A stretch of 64,000 nt of DNA from positions 3,552,001-3,616,000 of the forward strand of contig NZ_CP089924.1 of the NCBI RefSeq assembly GCF_021284765.1, read 5' to 3'. A program made the translations under genes and the position numbers. Positions 1-9,500 of the stretch are shown piece after piece. Within the stretch, counting starts at the first letter, position 1. Every line of letters starts with the position of its first letter. The notes beneath the pieces were generated by a model, which saw only the letters and a list, made by a program, of their open reading frames with translations, ran no database searches and had not been told where the DNA came from. Source of the stretch: Lysobacter sp. 5GHs7-4 (GTDB lineage: Bacteria > Pseudomonadota > Gammaproteobacteria > Xanthomonadales > Xanthomonadaceae).

Positions 1-26
1 CGATGCGCGAGCGCGTCGACGACTGA
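1..26 (+). CDS. C-terminal tail of an upstream gene (possibly miaB)
   Basis: The window opens inside an open frame that ends ...Met-Arg-Glu-Arg-Val-Asp-Asp followed by TGA at 24-26. Too little is left to identify the product from sequence. In Pseudomonas and related gammaproteobacteria the gene before phoH-ybeY-corC is miaB (tRNA methylthiotransferase), so miaB is the positional guess. Confidence 0.35.
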
Positions 27-126
27 ACGCCGCCCTCGCCCGCCTTTGCGAAACCGCGCCGTCGGGCGCAAGCTGACACACCCGGCGCGCGATCGTGCGC
101 GCGGTCCATGGAAGATCCCTCCCCCG

Positions 127-1113
127 ATGCAAGCCCGTACCGCCTCCGAATTCGTACTCGAACCGGCCGACACCGAACGCCTAGCCAACCTCAGCGGCCC
201 GTTCGACGGCCACCTGCGCCAGATCGAACTGCGCCTGGGTGTGGAGATCGCCAACCGCGGCAACGTGTTCCGCGTGGTCGGCCCGCAGCTCGCGGTCGGC
301 AAGGCCGAACGCCTGTTGCGGCGACTGTGGCGCGACGCCGCCGAGGAAACCCTGGACGACGGCGCGATCCACCTCGCCCTGACCGAGTTCGACGCCGAAC
401 AGCTGGTCAACGACGACATCGAACCGCAGGAAGTCGCGATCCGGGTCAAGCGCGGCACCATCCGCGGCCGCGGCGCCAACCAGGCCAAGTACCTGCACGC
501 GATCGCCGGCCACGACATCAATTTCGGCATCGGCCCGGCCGGCACCGGCAAGACCTTCCTGGCCGTGGCCAGCGCGGTCGAGGCCTTGAACGAGGCGCGC
601 GTGCAGCGCCTGATCCTGGTGCGCCCCGCGGTGGAGGCCGGCGAGAAGCTCGGCTTCCTGCCCGGCGACCTGAGCCAGAAGGTCGACCCCTACCTGCGCC
701 CGCTCTACGACGCGCTCTACGAAATGCTGGGCGTGGAGAAGGTGGTCAAGCTGTTGGAAAAGAATGTGATCGAGATCGCGCCACTGGCCTACATGCGCGG
801 ACGCACGCTTAACGATGCCTATGTGATCCTCGACGAGGCGCAGAACACCACGATCGAGCAGATGAAGATGTTCCTGACCCGCATCGGCTATGGCAGCACC
901 GCCGTGGTCACCGGCGACCTCACCCAGATCGACCTGCCCAAGCATGTGAAGTCCGGGCTGCGCGATGCGCTGGACGTGCTGCGCAACGTCGACGGCATCA
1001 GCTTCACCTTCTTCGAGGCGCGCGACGTGGTCCGCCATCCGCTGGTCTCGCGCATCGTCAGCGCCTACGACGCCCGCGACGCGCAGGACGTCCAGACCGG
1101 CCCCTCCGCCTGA
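127..1113 (+). CDS. phoH: PhoH-like ATPase
   Basis: This is a 328-residue cytoplasmic P-loop ATPase of the PhoH/PhoL family, whose members are linked to RNA metabolism and travel with the rRNA-maturation protein YbeY. Walker A is GPAGTGKT at residues 136-143 and Walker B is VILDEAQN around residue 236 (Asp236-Glu237). The N-terminal 100 residues form the usual KH-like region. I chose the ATG at 127; a TTG at 46 would add 27 arginine-rich residues unlike the family. ybeY follows after 28 bases, so the two are probably co-transcribed. The exact cellular role of the family is still loosely defined. Confidence 0.95.
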   Translation: MQARTASEFVLEPADTERLANLSGPFDGHLRQIELRLGVEIANRGNVFRVVGPQLAVGKAERLLRRLWRDAAEETLDDGAIHLALTEFDAEQLVNDDIEPQEVAIRVKRGTIRGRGANQAKYLHAIAGHDINFGIGPAGTGKTFLAVASAVEALNEARVQRLILVRPAVEAGEKLGFLPGDLSQKVDPYLRPLYDALYEMLGVEKVVKLLEKNVIEIAPLAYMRGRTLNDAYVILDEAQNTTIEQMKMFLTRIGYGSTAVVTGDLTQIDLPKHVKSGLRDALDVLRNVDGISFTFFEARDVVRHPLVSRIVSAYDARDAQDVQTGPSA

Positions 1114-1141
1114 CCCGCCCTAACCTTATTCCGACGCCCCG

Positions 1142-1624
1142 ATGACCAAAGGCCCCGTCCGTCTCGATGTCGCGATCAGCTATGCGGTGCCGCGCACCGG
1201 CATACCGGCCGCGGTGAGCTTCCGCCGCTGGGTCGCGGCCGCGCTGGACAGCCGCATCCGCGAAGCCGACCTGGCGATCCGCATCGTCGGCACCAAGGAA
1301 GGCCGCGCGCTCAACCGCCACTACCGCGGCCGCGACTACGCGACCAACGTGCTCAGCTTCCCGGCCGAAGTGCCCGAAGGCCTGCCCAAGGGCGTCAAAT
1401 TCCCGCTGCTGGGCGACCTGGTGATCTGCGCACCCGTGGTCGCGCGCGAGGCGCGCGAGCAGAAGAAGCCGCTGGCCGCGCACTACGCCCATCTCACCGT
1501 CCACGGCGCGCTGCACCTGCTGGGCTGGGATCACGAGGACGAGCGCGAGGCCGAGTGCATGGAACAGCTGGAGCGCGAGATCCTCGCGGGCCTGGGGATC
1601 GCCGATCCTTATCTTGAGGATTGA
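1142..1624 (+). CDS. ybeY: Endoribonuclease / rRNA maturation factor YbeY
   Basis: YbeY (UPF0054) is a zinc-dependent single-strand endoribonuclease needed for 16S rRNA 3'-end maturation and 70S quality control. The 160-residue protein carries the family's metal motif HGxLHLxGxDH, here with His121, His125 and His131. Length is normal for the family. It sits 28 bases after phoH, the standard partner. The usual next gene, corC, is not adjacent: it lies at 14279, after an inserted block with its own promoters. Confidence 0.95.
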   Translation: MTKGPVRLDVAISYAVPRTGIPAAVSFRRWVAAALDSRIREADLAIRIVGTKEGRALNRHYRGRDYATNVLSFPAEVPEGLPKGVKFPLLGDLVICAPVVAREAREQKKPLAAHYAHLTVHGALHLLGWDHEDEREAECMEQLEREILAGLGIADPYLED

Positions 1625-1669
1625 GGTCGCCTGAGTACGCGGCTTCGTCGGCGTCGAAGACGCCGCCGC

Positions 1670-1840
1670 AGGGTGCGGTGACAACCGCATCGTCGCGCGG
1701 GCTCGGATCGTCGCGACGATGCGGCTCGCCTTTGGCTCACCACATCCTACGCGGGGTGTTGGCTCGACCAATCCGTCGCGCGTTTGAACCCGCGAAGCAC
1801 CCGCAGAATGCGGTTCGCCTTTGGCTCACCGCATCCTACG
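1670..1840. repeat. GTAG-type palindromic intergenic repeat, one full and one half copy
   Basis: A perfect 13-base inverted repeat (CCGCATCGTCGCG at 1685-1697 and its complement at 1712-1724) sits inside a longer unit beginning AGGGTGCGGTGACAACC. The right arm (1718-1751) is repeated directly at 1807-1840 with three differences in 34 bases. A related unit lies at 20232-20314. The arms end in CTACG (CGTAG on the other strand), as in the GTAG-headed REP elements of Stenotrophomonas and Xanthomonas. It lies between the convergent ybeY and M16 protease genes, where it may act in termination or mRNA protection. Confidence 0.75.
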
Positions 1841-1851
1841 GCCGGACTCGC

Positions 1852-4584
1852 TCAGTCCGCTTGCGCTTTCACGACCTCGCCGTAGTTGAGCTCGCGCACG
1901 CCGGCTTCGATCTTCTTCAGGTCGCCGACCACGATCCACACCAGCTCGTCGGGCTTGACCGTCTTGCCGGCGCGCGCCAGCGCGTCGGCATCCAACGCGC
2001 GCAGGCGCTGGGCGTAGTCGTAGTAGTACTCGGGCGCGCGACCGGTGTTGGCGATGTCGGTCGCGGCGGCGACCAGCGAATCCAGGGTCTCGAAGCGTCC
2101 CGGCAGGCGCGCGACCTGGCTGCGCATGATGCTCTCGTACTCCTCGCCCACCAGCGGCCGCGCACCGGCGACGCCGCGGATTTCCTTGAGCACCTCGACC
2201 ATGGACTCCTTGGTCTTGTCGGTCTGCACCGGCGCCACCACCACGAAGCTGCGCGGGCCACGCGCGCCGGACAGGCCGCCCGAGGTGCCGTAGGACCAAT
2301 GCTTTTCCAGACGCAGGTTGCGATTGAGGCGCGAGGTGGCCATGCCGCCGAAATTGCGCATCACCGTTTCCAGCGCCAGATCGTCGTCGCTGGCGCCGGT
2401 GGGCCCCAGGTGCGCGGCCAGGATCACCGACTGCGGCGCGTCCGGCCGGTCGATCAGCACCACCTTGCCGCGTCCGGGCGAGCTCGGCGCGCTCAGGCGT
2501 TTGCTGGGCGCGGTGCCGCCTGCCCAGCCGCCGAATGCGCGTTCCAGTTCGGGTTTGAGCGCGTCCAGCGTGACGTCGCCGGCGACGATCAGGGTGGCGT
2601 TGCCGGGCACGAACCAACGCGCATGCCAGGCCTGCAGCGCCGAGCGCGGCAGCGCCGAAATGGTCGTCTCGCGGCCCAGGCTGCCGCCGGCATTGCCGTA
2701 GGCGTGGCCGGGCCCGTACAGCAGCGGCGGCAGGGTGCGCGTGGCGGCGCCGGTCGGGCTGGCGCGCTGCTGCTCGATCGCGGCCAGCTGCTGCTTGCGC
2801 TGGATCTCGACCATGTCCTCGGGGAAGGCCGGATTGCGCGCCACGTCCGCCAGCAGATCCAGCGAACCGCCCAGGTTCGGGCGCAGCGCGGTCAGGTAGA
2901 CCAGGGATTGGTCCAGCGAATTGCCGACGTTCAAGGTCGCGCCGAGGGCGTCGCGCTCGTCGGCCAGGCGGAACGCGTCGCGCGTGGCCGTGCCCTTGAG
3001 CAACAGGTCCAGAGCGAAGCGCGAGGTGCCCGGCGCGTCGGCCGGATCGGCGCTCACGCCGGCATCGACCGCCAGGGCCACGCTGACCAGCGGCGCGGAG
3101 TGGCGCTCCAGCAGCATCACCTTGAGGCCGTTGGACAGCGTGGTGCGTTGCAGCTTCGGGAAATCGACCTGCGGCGGCGCGCCCAGCGCCGGCAGCAGCT
3201 TGCGATCGAACTCGTCCTTGCCCGCGCGCAGCTCCGGTGCCGGCGCCACGGTCAGGGTGGCGTGGTGGCGGCCCAGCCACTCGCGCGCGCTGGCCTGCAC
3301 CTGCGCCGGCGTCAGCGTGGACAGGTCGCGCAGGCGGCGCAGATAGGCTTCCGGATCGCCGAAGTAGGTCTCGCTTTCGGCCAGCACGTCCGAGCGTCCG
3401 CCGAAGCCGCCCAGGCGCTGGCTATTGCGCGCGAAGTCGGCCAGGTAGCGGCTGCGCGCGCGCTGCAGGTCGGGCGCGGCCGGCGCCTGCGCGAGCGCGC
3501 GCGCCAGCACCGCGTCGAGTTCGCGCTCAGCCTCGGCCGGGTCCACGCCCGGCTTGACGTCGACGGTGACGATGAAGGTGCTGGTCAGCTGCTTGTCCCA
3601 CACCGAGGCCGACACGTCGGTGGCCAGCTTGCGGTCGAACACCAGGCGGCGGCTCAGCGGCGCGCTCTCGCTGCCGGCCAGCACGCTGGCGAAGAGTTCC
3701 ATGGCGTGAGTGTCGCGCTCGCCCATCGGCGGCAGATGCCAGGCGCGGTAGATGCGATGCTGCGGCACGCGGTCCTGCACGCTGTCGCGCAGGTCCTGCT
3801 CCAGCACCGGCACCCAGGCCTGCAGGCGCGGCAGCGGCGGGCCGGGCGGAATCGCGCCGAAGTATTTGGTCGCCAGCGCGCGCGCCTGCTCGACGGTGAT
3901 GTCGCCGGCCAGCGCCAGCACCGCGTTGCTCGGACCATAGTAGGTGGCGTACCACTGCTTGATGTCGTCGAGCTTGGCCGCCTGCAGGTCTTCCATGCTG
4001 CCGATGGTCGGCCAGCTGTAGGGGTGCGAATACGGATAGATCAACTGCACCATGCGGTCGAACACGCGGCCGTAGGGCTGGTTCTCGCCCTGGCGCTTCT
4101 CGTTCTGGACCACGCCGCGCTCGCGCTCCAACATTTCCTGATTGATGTTGCCGGCCAGGAAGCCCATGCGGTCGGCCTCCAGGTACAAGGTGCGCTCCAG
4201 GCCCGAGACCGGCACGTCCTCGAAGAAGTTGGTGCGATCGGTGTTGGTGGTGCCGTTGCGGTTGTTGGCGCCCAAATCGTCCATCGCTTCGCGGAAGCCG
4301 TGCGGATAGTTCTGGCTGCCATTGAAGAAGAAGTGCTCGAACAGATGCGCGAAGCCGGTGCGCCCGCGGCGTTCGTCGCGCGAACCCACGTGGTACCAGA
4401 CGTTGACCGCGACCAGCGGCACGCTGTGATCCTCGTGCACCAGCACGGTCAGGCCGTTGGGCAGCACGATGCGTTCGTGCTTGATGCGCAGGCTGTCTAC
4501 GTCGGGCACGGTCGGCGCGGCGGCCCACGCAGCGGGAGCCGCCAGGGCGGCCATCAGCAGGAACAGGATCGGAGATCGGCGCAT
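1852..4584 (-). CDS. Secreted M16 family zinc metalloprotease (two-domain, pitrilysin type)
   Basis: This 910-residue protein has an N-terminal signal peptide (hydrophobic stretch 6-20 ending AWAA) and two M16 modules. The first carries the inverted zinc motif HxxEH as His80-Leu-Phe-Glu83-His84, with a downstream ERGVVQNE segment supplying the third ligand. The second module, after about residue 480, lacks HxxEH, as expected for the structural half of M16 proteins. It is probably a periplasmic peptide-degrading enzyme. I chose the start at 4584 because it begins directly with the signal sequence; an upstream extension has no such character. It faces ybeY tail to tail and starts a block not normally found between ybeY and corC. 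Confidence 0.9.
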   Translation of the reverse strand: MRRSPILFLLMAALAAPAAWAAAPTVPDVDSLRIKHERIVLPNGLTVLVHEDHSVPLVAVNVWYHVGSRDERRGRTGFAHLFEHFFFNGSQNYPHGFREAMDDLGANNRNGTTNTDRTNFFEDVPVSGLERTLYLEADRMGFLAGNINQEMLERERGVVQNEKRQGENQPYGRVFDRMVQLIYPYSHPYSWPTIGSMEDLQAAKLDDIKQWYATYYGPSNAVLALAGDITVEQARALATKYFGAIPPGPPLPRLQAWVPVLEQDLRDSVQDRVPQHRIYRAWHLPPMGERDTHAMELFASVLAGSESAPLSRRLVFDRKLATDVSASVWDKQLTSTFIVTVDVKPGVDPAEAERELDAVLARALAQAPAAPDLQRARSRYLADFARNSQRLGGFGGRSDVLAESETYFGDPEAYLRRLRDLSTLTPAQVQASAREWLGRHHATLTVAPAPELRAGKDEFDRKLLPALGAPPQVDFPKLQRTTLSNGLKVMLLERHSAPLVSVALAVDAGVSADPADAPGTSRFALDLLLKGTATRDAFRLADERDALGATLNVGNSLDQSLVYLTALRPNLGGSLDLLADVARNPAFPEDMVEIQRKQQLAAIEQQRASPTGAATRTLPPLLYGPGHAYGNAGGSLGRETTISALPRSALQAWHARWFVPGNATLIVAGDVTLDALKPELERAFGGWAGGTAPSKRLSAPSSPGRGKVVLIDRPDAPQSVILAAHLGPTGASDDDLALETVMRNFGGMATSRLNRNLRLEKHWSYGTSGGLSGARGPRSFVVVAPVQTDKTKESMVEVLKEIRGVAGARPLVGEEYESIMRSQVARLPGRFETLDSLVAAATDIANTGRAPEYYYDYAQRLRALDADALARAGKTVKPDELVWIVVGDLKKIEAGVRELNYGEVVKAQAD

Positions 4585-5088
4585 GGTCGGTACCGGTGGC
4601 AGCGAACGGGATAGGGCCCCGCACGCAGTCGCCCGCGCCATCGCGCCTGCACCCTGCCCGAGAGTTCCCCAAGCGCACGCTAGCAGCGCCCCGGCGGGGC
4701 GTCCTGGGCCAAAGGGCACGGGTAGGACCGCGGCGCGAACCTCGGGCTACGACCCTCGCCGCCGCGGTTGCGCCACGGGCAACGAGGCGACACGAGCCGC
4801 GGAACCGGGCCGGGCCATGCTGGACCTGCCAGTTTGGACGCACCGCCCGCCGGATCGAACCCCGGGCCGCCACGGCGGGTCGGTGCCCGCGCCCAGCCCA
4901 GCCCGGCACATCCCCGCCCGGCACGATGGATCGCCCCCGCAAGCCCGGTTGCACGCCCTTTACGCGGACCGCTGCCGTTGCGATTCGGCAGGCGCGCGCC
5001 CTCCTTCACACCCCGGCCCTGCGAGCGTTGAACCAAGTGCGAACGCGAGGCGACGCGGCCTACGTCGCCCAACGACCAGGAGACACGC
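4585..5088. other. Non-coding interval upstream of the M16 protease and the 74-aa gene
   Basis: About 500 bases without a convincing gene. It must contain the promoter of the minus-strand M16 gene (start 4584) and of the small plus-strand gene at 5089. The open frames across it are arginine/proline-rich and have no family character. I see no clear sigma-70 boxes, hairpins or tRNA. Confidence 0.5.
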
Positions 5089-5313
5089 ATGCCTTACATG
5101 ACCCAAAGCATGAGTTCGGGGACTCTGCCCGTCATCATGTACTACCGCAAGCAATCGAAGCCGCACGTCAGCCACAGCGAATCCGGCCAGTTCACCACCG
5201 ACGCGATCGCCGCCTACGCGACGGCCAACAACATCGCGACCACGGACGTGGTCACCGGCACCTATCGCAGCGGCCAAGGGGTACCCCGAAGTCCATCAGC
5301 CGAAGAGATCTGA
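5089..5313 (+). CDS. Small hypothetical protein, 74 aa
   Basis: I do not recognise this protein. It is believable as a gene because an AGGAG (5078-5082) lies six bases before the ATG, and its composition (Ser, Thr, Tyr, Gln, Asn) differs from the Arg/Pro/Ala-rich false frames around it. It has no signal peptide, membrane segment or cysteine. The middle (about residues 30-60, FTTDAIAAYATANNIATTD) could form a short helix-turn unit. It stands alone between the M16 protease and a convergent secreted protein. Confidence 0.55.
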   Translation: MPYMTQSMSSGTLPVIMYYRKQSKPHVSHSESGQFTTDAIAAYATANNIATTDVVTGTYRSGQGVPRSPSAEEI

Positions 5314-5396
5314 AGCCGGCCGTAGCGATCCGACCGGCCTCGCGCAGGCGGGAAGACCGCGCCTGCGCGCGCCGTCGCGCCTCGGCCGGTTCACCC

Positions 5397-5897
5397 TTAC
5401 AGACAATCGGCCAGGCCGTCGTAAATGCTGCGCTGCGTCGCGGGCAGCGGCGCACGCAAGGGCGTATCGCCGTCCAGCGCCGCCAGCAGGGCCTCGATCG
5501 TGGTGCGCGGCGCCAGCGGCGCCTTGCAGCGCCACGAGCGCGCCTGCACCTGCACCCTACCGGTAGCCGGATCGATCTCCTCCTGGCTGCCGGCGAACAC
5601 CCAGACGCACTGGGCGATGACGCCGCTCACGCGCTCCACCGAACACACGAAGCGCAGCGATTCCAGGTTGCTGTACTCGCCCTCGCAGAAGGTGTCGCCG
5701 CAGATTTCGTCGAAATCCCGCCGCAGACCGTGCACCACGCGATACCAGGCCTCGTACTCCGCGTCGCTGCGCAGGTAGCTGCCGGCATCCACGTACTCGG
5801 CGGCGGCCGCCGCCGTGGTGCAGACGGACGTAGACGCCGCCACAACGATCGAAGCCACGATCCTGCGTACGGCCAAGCGCTTCGACAAACCGCGCAT
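5397..5897 (-). CDS. Secreted cysteine-rich hypothetical protein, 166 aa
   Basis: The protein begins with a basic N-terminus and a hydrophobic stretch ending near TTAAAAAE, a typical Sec signal peptide. The mature part has six cysteines, including the pair in ICGDTFCEGEYSN, suggesting three disulfides in the periplasm or outside the cell. I do not recognise the family and assign no function. Of two in-frame ATGs (5903 and 5897) I prefer 5897: AGGAGG at 5905-5910 is seven bases from it but only one base from the other. It lies downstream of the minor-pilin operon on the same strand, with about 210 bases between, so read-through is possible. Confidence 0.7.
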   Translation of the reverse strand: MRGLSKRLAVRRIVASIVVAASTSVCTTAAAAAEYVDAGSYLRSDAEYEAWYRVVHGLRRDFDEICGDTFCEGEYSNLESLRFVCSVERVSGVIAQCVWVFAGSQEEIDPATGRVQVQARSWRCKAPLAPRTTIEALLAALDGDTPLRAPLPATQRSIYDGLADCL

Positions 5898-6110
5898 AGA
5901 CATTCCTCCTTGAATAGCGACCCCGCCAACCGGGGCATCACCACGCTAACCAAGCGCCGGCCCCGTCGTTATCGGTGTACTGGCCGATGTCTTGTCGGAT
6001 TTATCCCAAAGATTCGTAGTGCAAATCCCAGACCCCAATGTCTCGCCCGCAGTCGACCTGGCTTTGTTGACGAGTCGGCTTGCACGCGGCGGGCAGTTCA
6101 GCGCAACCGC

Positions 6111-6518
6111 CTACCAGCAGCGCGAGATATCGGAGCTGGCTGCGCTCTTCGTGCCCGCGGCATTCAACCCCAAGGCTCCGCACAAGCTGTCCTGCACCTG
6201 CGAACCTTGCGGCGTCGCAGTGAGCGTGTATCCGTTGACCGTGCGATTCTCGATGGCGATCGTGTAATACGCCGTGCCTTGTCGGGGCGACACCCCCATC
6301 CCGGTCGGGATGTCGAACCCCACATAGGTTCCGTTGACGGTGCGGAAGCGCTCGGCCTGTTGAGAGATTTCCATCAGGTCGGCTTTGGCCTGGCCGCGCC
6401 GCGCTTTCCGAACGCTGTCCTGATAAGCCGGCACGGCAACGGCGACCAGAATGCCTGCGATCGCGACCGCGATCATCAACTCGATCAAGGTGAATCCTCG
6501 TGCTTCGGTGCGGCTCAT
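6111..6518 (-). CDS. pilE: Type IV (minor) pilin PilE
   Basis: A short basic leader (MSRTEARG) precedes the type III signal FTLIELMIAVAIAGIL, so PilD should cleave after Gly8 and methylate Phe1; mature residue 5 is Glu, as required for assembly. The C-terminal region has two cysteines that could form the D-region disulfide. At 135 residues it matches the PilE class of minor pilins, the last gene of the Pseudomonas fimU-pilVWXY1E operon, and it occupies that position here. The ATG at 6518 is preferred over an in-frame GTG at 6530, which would overlap the GAGGAG ribosome site. Confidence 0.9.
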   Translation of the reverse strand: MSRTEARGFTLIELMIAVAIAGILVAVAVPAYQDSVRKARRGQAKADLMEISQQAERFRTVNGTYVGFDIPTGMGVSPRQGTAYYTIAIENRTVNGYTLTATPQGSQVQDSLCGALGLNAAGTKSAASSDISRCW

Positions 6519-6542
6519 GATTTCGAACACTCCTCAATGCGA

Positions 6543-9500
6543 TCAACGAACCTGACGCCACGACTGACGGCCGCACATGCCGCCCTTGTACAGCGGGGGA
6601 CCGCCCGCGGCCTTGATGATGCGCATGCATTGCTGGCCCTGCGCGGCAAGCCGCGCCTTGATGTCGTCCTCGGTCGCGTCTTCGCCCAACGGCGAAAGGG
6701 GCGGCGCGCTCATGACGTCGACATCGGTGACCGGCCCCTTGCTGTCCGTCTTGAGCTCGAACGCACCGGAACCGGCGGGGCTAGGCGTGGCCGTGGGCGA
6801 GCCGGCACGCACGCTGTCCATGTAGGCGCTACCGCTGAGCGCGCTTAGGCCGTACAGCCAATTGGTTCCGCCCATGGCGCAACCGGCCAGCGCCTGGTTC
6901 TTGGAACCGGCCATGGTCGGCTCGAATGTGGGGAAGAAGAAGGTGCCGCCCTGAACGCGCGGACGACCGACCATCCGCTCGCCGGCCTGCACCGGCGCCG
7001 CCGTCCCGGTCTTCACCGCCAGGTCGAGGAACCAGCCGGATTTCCCGGTGAAGTTGACCGAGTTCTGGGTGACTTCACGAACACCGTCGCTGTTGTCGTT
7101 GCTCAGCACCTGCTGCTGCAGGACGGTGTCGCGCGCCCCAGTGATGCGAACGCCACGGTCGACCACGCCGTAGGCGGATTGCATGTCCTTGTTCTCGGCG
7201 TCGCCGCCGAAGGAATAGCTGCCGGTGCCGAACAGGATCATCACACCGTTGGAGGGCCCCGCCACCGCATTCAACGCGCCGGTGATCGGCTGGCGCTTAC
7301 CCGCAGCGTCCTTGGCCGTGAACAGCGGCTGGTTCGCACCCAGGGCCGGCGTATTCGTGCGCAGGTCGAACTTCCAGATGTTGCCATGCAGATCGCCGCC
7401 GTACACGGTATCGACGTAGCCGTCGCTGCCGGCGACGAACTTGCTGCCGTCATAACTGTAGCGGTCCAGCAGAACCACATTGCCCAATCCGTTGGAATCC
7501 GTCGGCACGCCGGTGCCCGCCGTCTCGGCCACCTCGATGGTGGAGGCAGCGCCCGTCGCCAGGTCCACCACGAACAAGGACGCCTTGCCGTTCTTGCTGC
7601 CGTAGCCGTTGCCGAAGATCGCTTTCCATTGCGTGCCCGCAGCCGTGCGTACCGGCGCGATCAGGGGCTTGCCCAGCACGTGACCGATTTGCTCGCCGAC
7701 CGCACCGCTGACCTTGTCGTTGAGCTCCCACAGCACGCTACCGCTGCTGAACGAGGTCGGGTCCGTCACATCCAAGGCGAAGGCCCCCCGGCCGCCGGCC
7801 CCGGCCGTGCCGACCAACACCGTCTTCCATGCGCTGCCGGCGTAGGCGTCGGAGACGGTCACGGGGCCGTCCACGTAGTAGCGATGCTGGAAGATCTGGT
7901 CGCCCTTGCGATCCGGATCGTATGGAAACAGCAAGTTGCCCATATGCCCGAGCGAGGTATCGGGGATGAAACCGAAGGTCTCGGCGCCGCTGTCGCCGCG
8001 AAAACCGTGCAGCATGCCGTCGTTGGCCCCCACATAGACCATCGTCGGGCGCGCGCTTTTCTGCTTCAGGTACGCCGCGTAATCGTAGGGATCGTAGTCG
8101 CTGGACTTGGCGCCGCGCAGGCTGGTGAATCCATAATTGTCCGTGGGCGACGAAACCACCGGCGAAGAATTGACGATATCGCCCAGCCGGGTGGTCCGGT
8201 CGCGCAATTTGCCGCCGTTTTTCTTCTCGCCGGAATCCTGGCCCGCCAGGTAGGCCACGGCTTCGGCCTCGCTCACACCCAGCAGCGTCGCCGACAGCTC
8301 GCTGCAGACGGCCAAAGCATCGCTGCAGAGCCGGGCGAACACGTTTTTCAGATTGCCCGCGGTGAATGCGCGGACCGTAGGATTCACGCTGCCGCCGGCA
8401 CTGGCGGCGAACAGAAGGTTGCGTCCGGTCCGGGGCAAGCTTTCGCCGACGTCCCATTTGCGCGTCAAGACGACCTGCCCGTCCTTGTCCACACCGACCG
8501 TGGAGCCCCGCAAACGCCCATACCAATCGGTGCCGTTGTTCCTGGACTCGAAGAACGGCTCGACCGACAGCGAGTTGCTGGAAATACGCGCACCGCTCAA
8601 ACCCGCACTGCCGGAAGGACTGGCGCCTGTGGACACCGCCGCCAACACGCGACGCAACGCCGCGGTTATGTCGGCGGGCGCCTTGGCATTGACGTATTCG
8701 CCCCGGGTGTTGATGGTGGCATGCCAGATGTCGTCGACCGTGCTGGGCGTACCGTCCTGCCAACCCGCCCAGGCGGGACTTTCCACGAACGGATCCTTCG
8801 GCTGATTGGGATCGAAAAGAGTACCGCGCGCGCCCAGTGTGATGCCGTAGAAGTTCAGATGCAGCCTGCGCTCGCAATCCAATTTCTTGCTCGGCGAAGC
8901 GCTGGCGCACTCTTCCGGCACGGGCACCTGGCCCGCGCCGCCAGCCAGCGCGAAGCCGCCGTCAGAGCGCAGCGGCACCACTCCGCCGCTGGCGACATCG
9001 AGGTAGTAGCGACTGACGATATCGGCCATGGTGTTCGAGTAGCCGTCCTGAAACGGCGCCCCCATCTTGCCATCCACATTGCCGGGCGTCGCCGGCGTGG
9101 TGGTGCTGATGTTGGTATACCCATCGGTGAACAGCAGGACCGCATTTTTTTGGCATGCGCGCTGCACCGGCGCGCCGCGGCTATTTCCGGTGGCGGCATC
9201 GGTGCGCACGAACTGACCCGCGGCCGCGCTCACCGCCTGCAGATTCGGCGTGCCCTGAGCGGTATCGCTGGCCTGCAAGGACAGCATGCTCGTATACAAG
9301 GCGCGCCTGTCGTCCAGCACGGACATGTCGCGCATGGCGACACGCTCCGTAGCCGGATCGTCATAGCTGGCGAAGGAATTGATGGTGAAGTACCCGATGC
9401 GAAGGTTGCGCACATCGGCCATCGCCCGAGTCATGCCCGCGATCATCGCGCGGTTGCGATTCCCGTAGTAGCTGAACCAGTTGGCGAAGTTCTGCAGCAT

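Noticed and set aside
1621..4614. 997-residue plus-strand open frame opposite the M16 gene
   Set aside because: It is antisense to a protein with a zinc motif and signal peptide and is rich in Gln, Arg, Ala and His, the usual mirror frame of high-GC coding DNA.
4853..4900. tRNA-like string GGATCGAACCCC
   Set aside because: It recalls a reversed T-arm, but no acceptor stem, anticodon arm or D-arm can be drawn around it.
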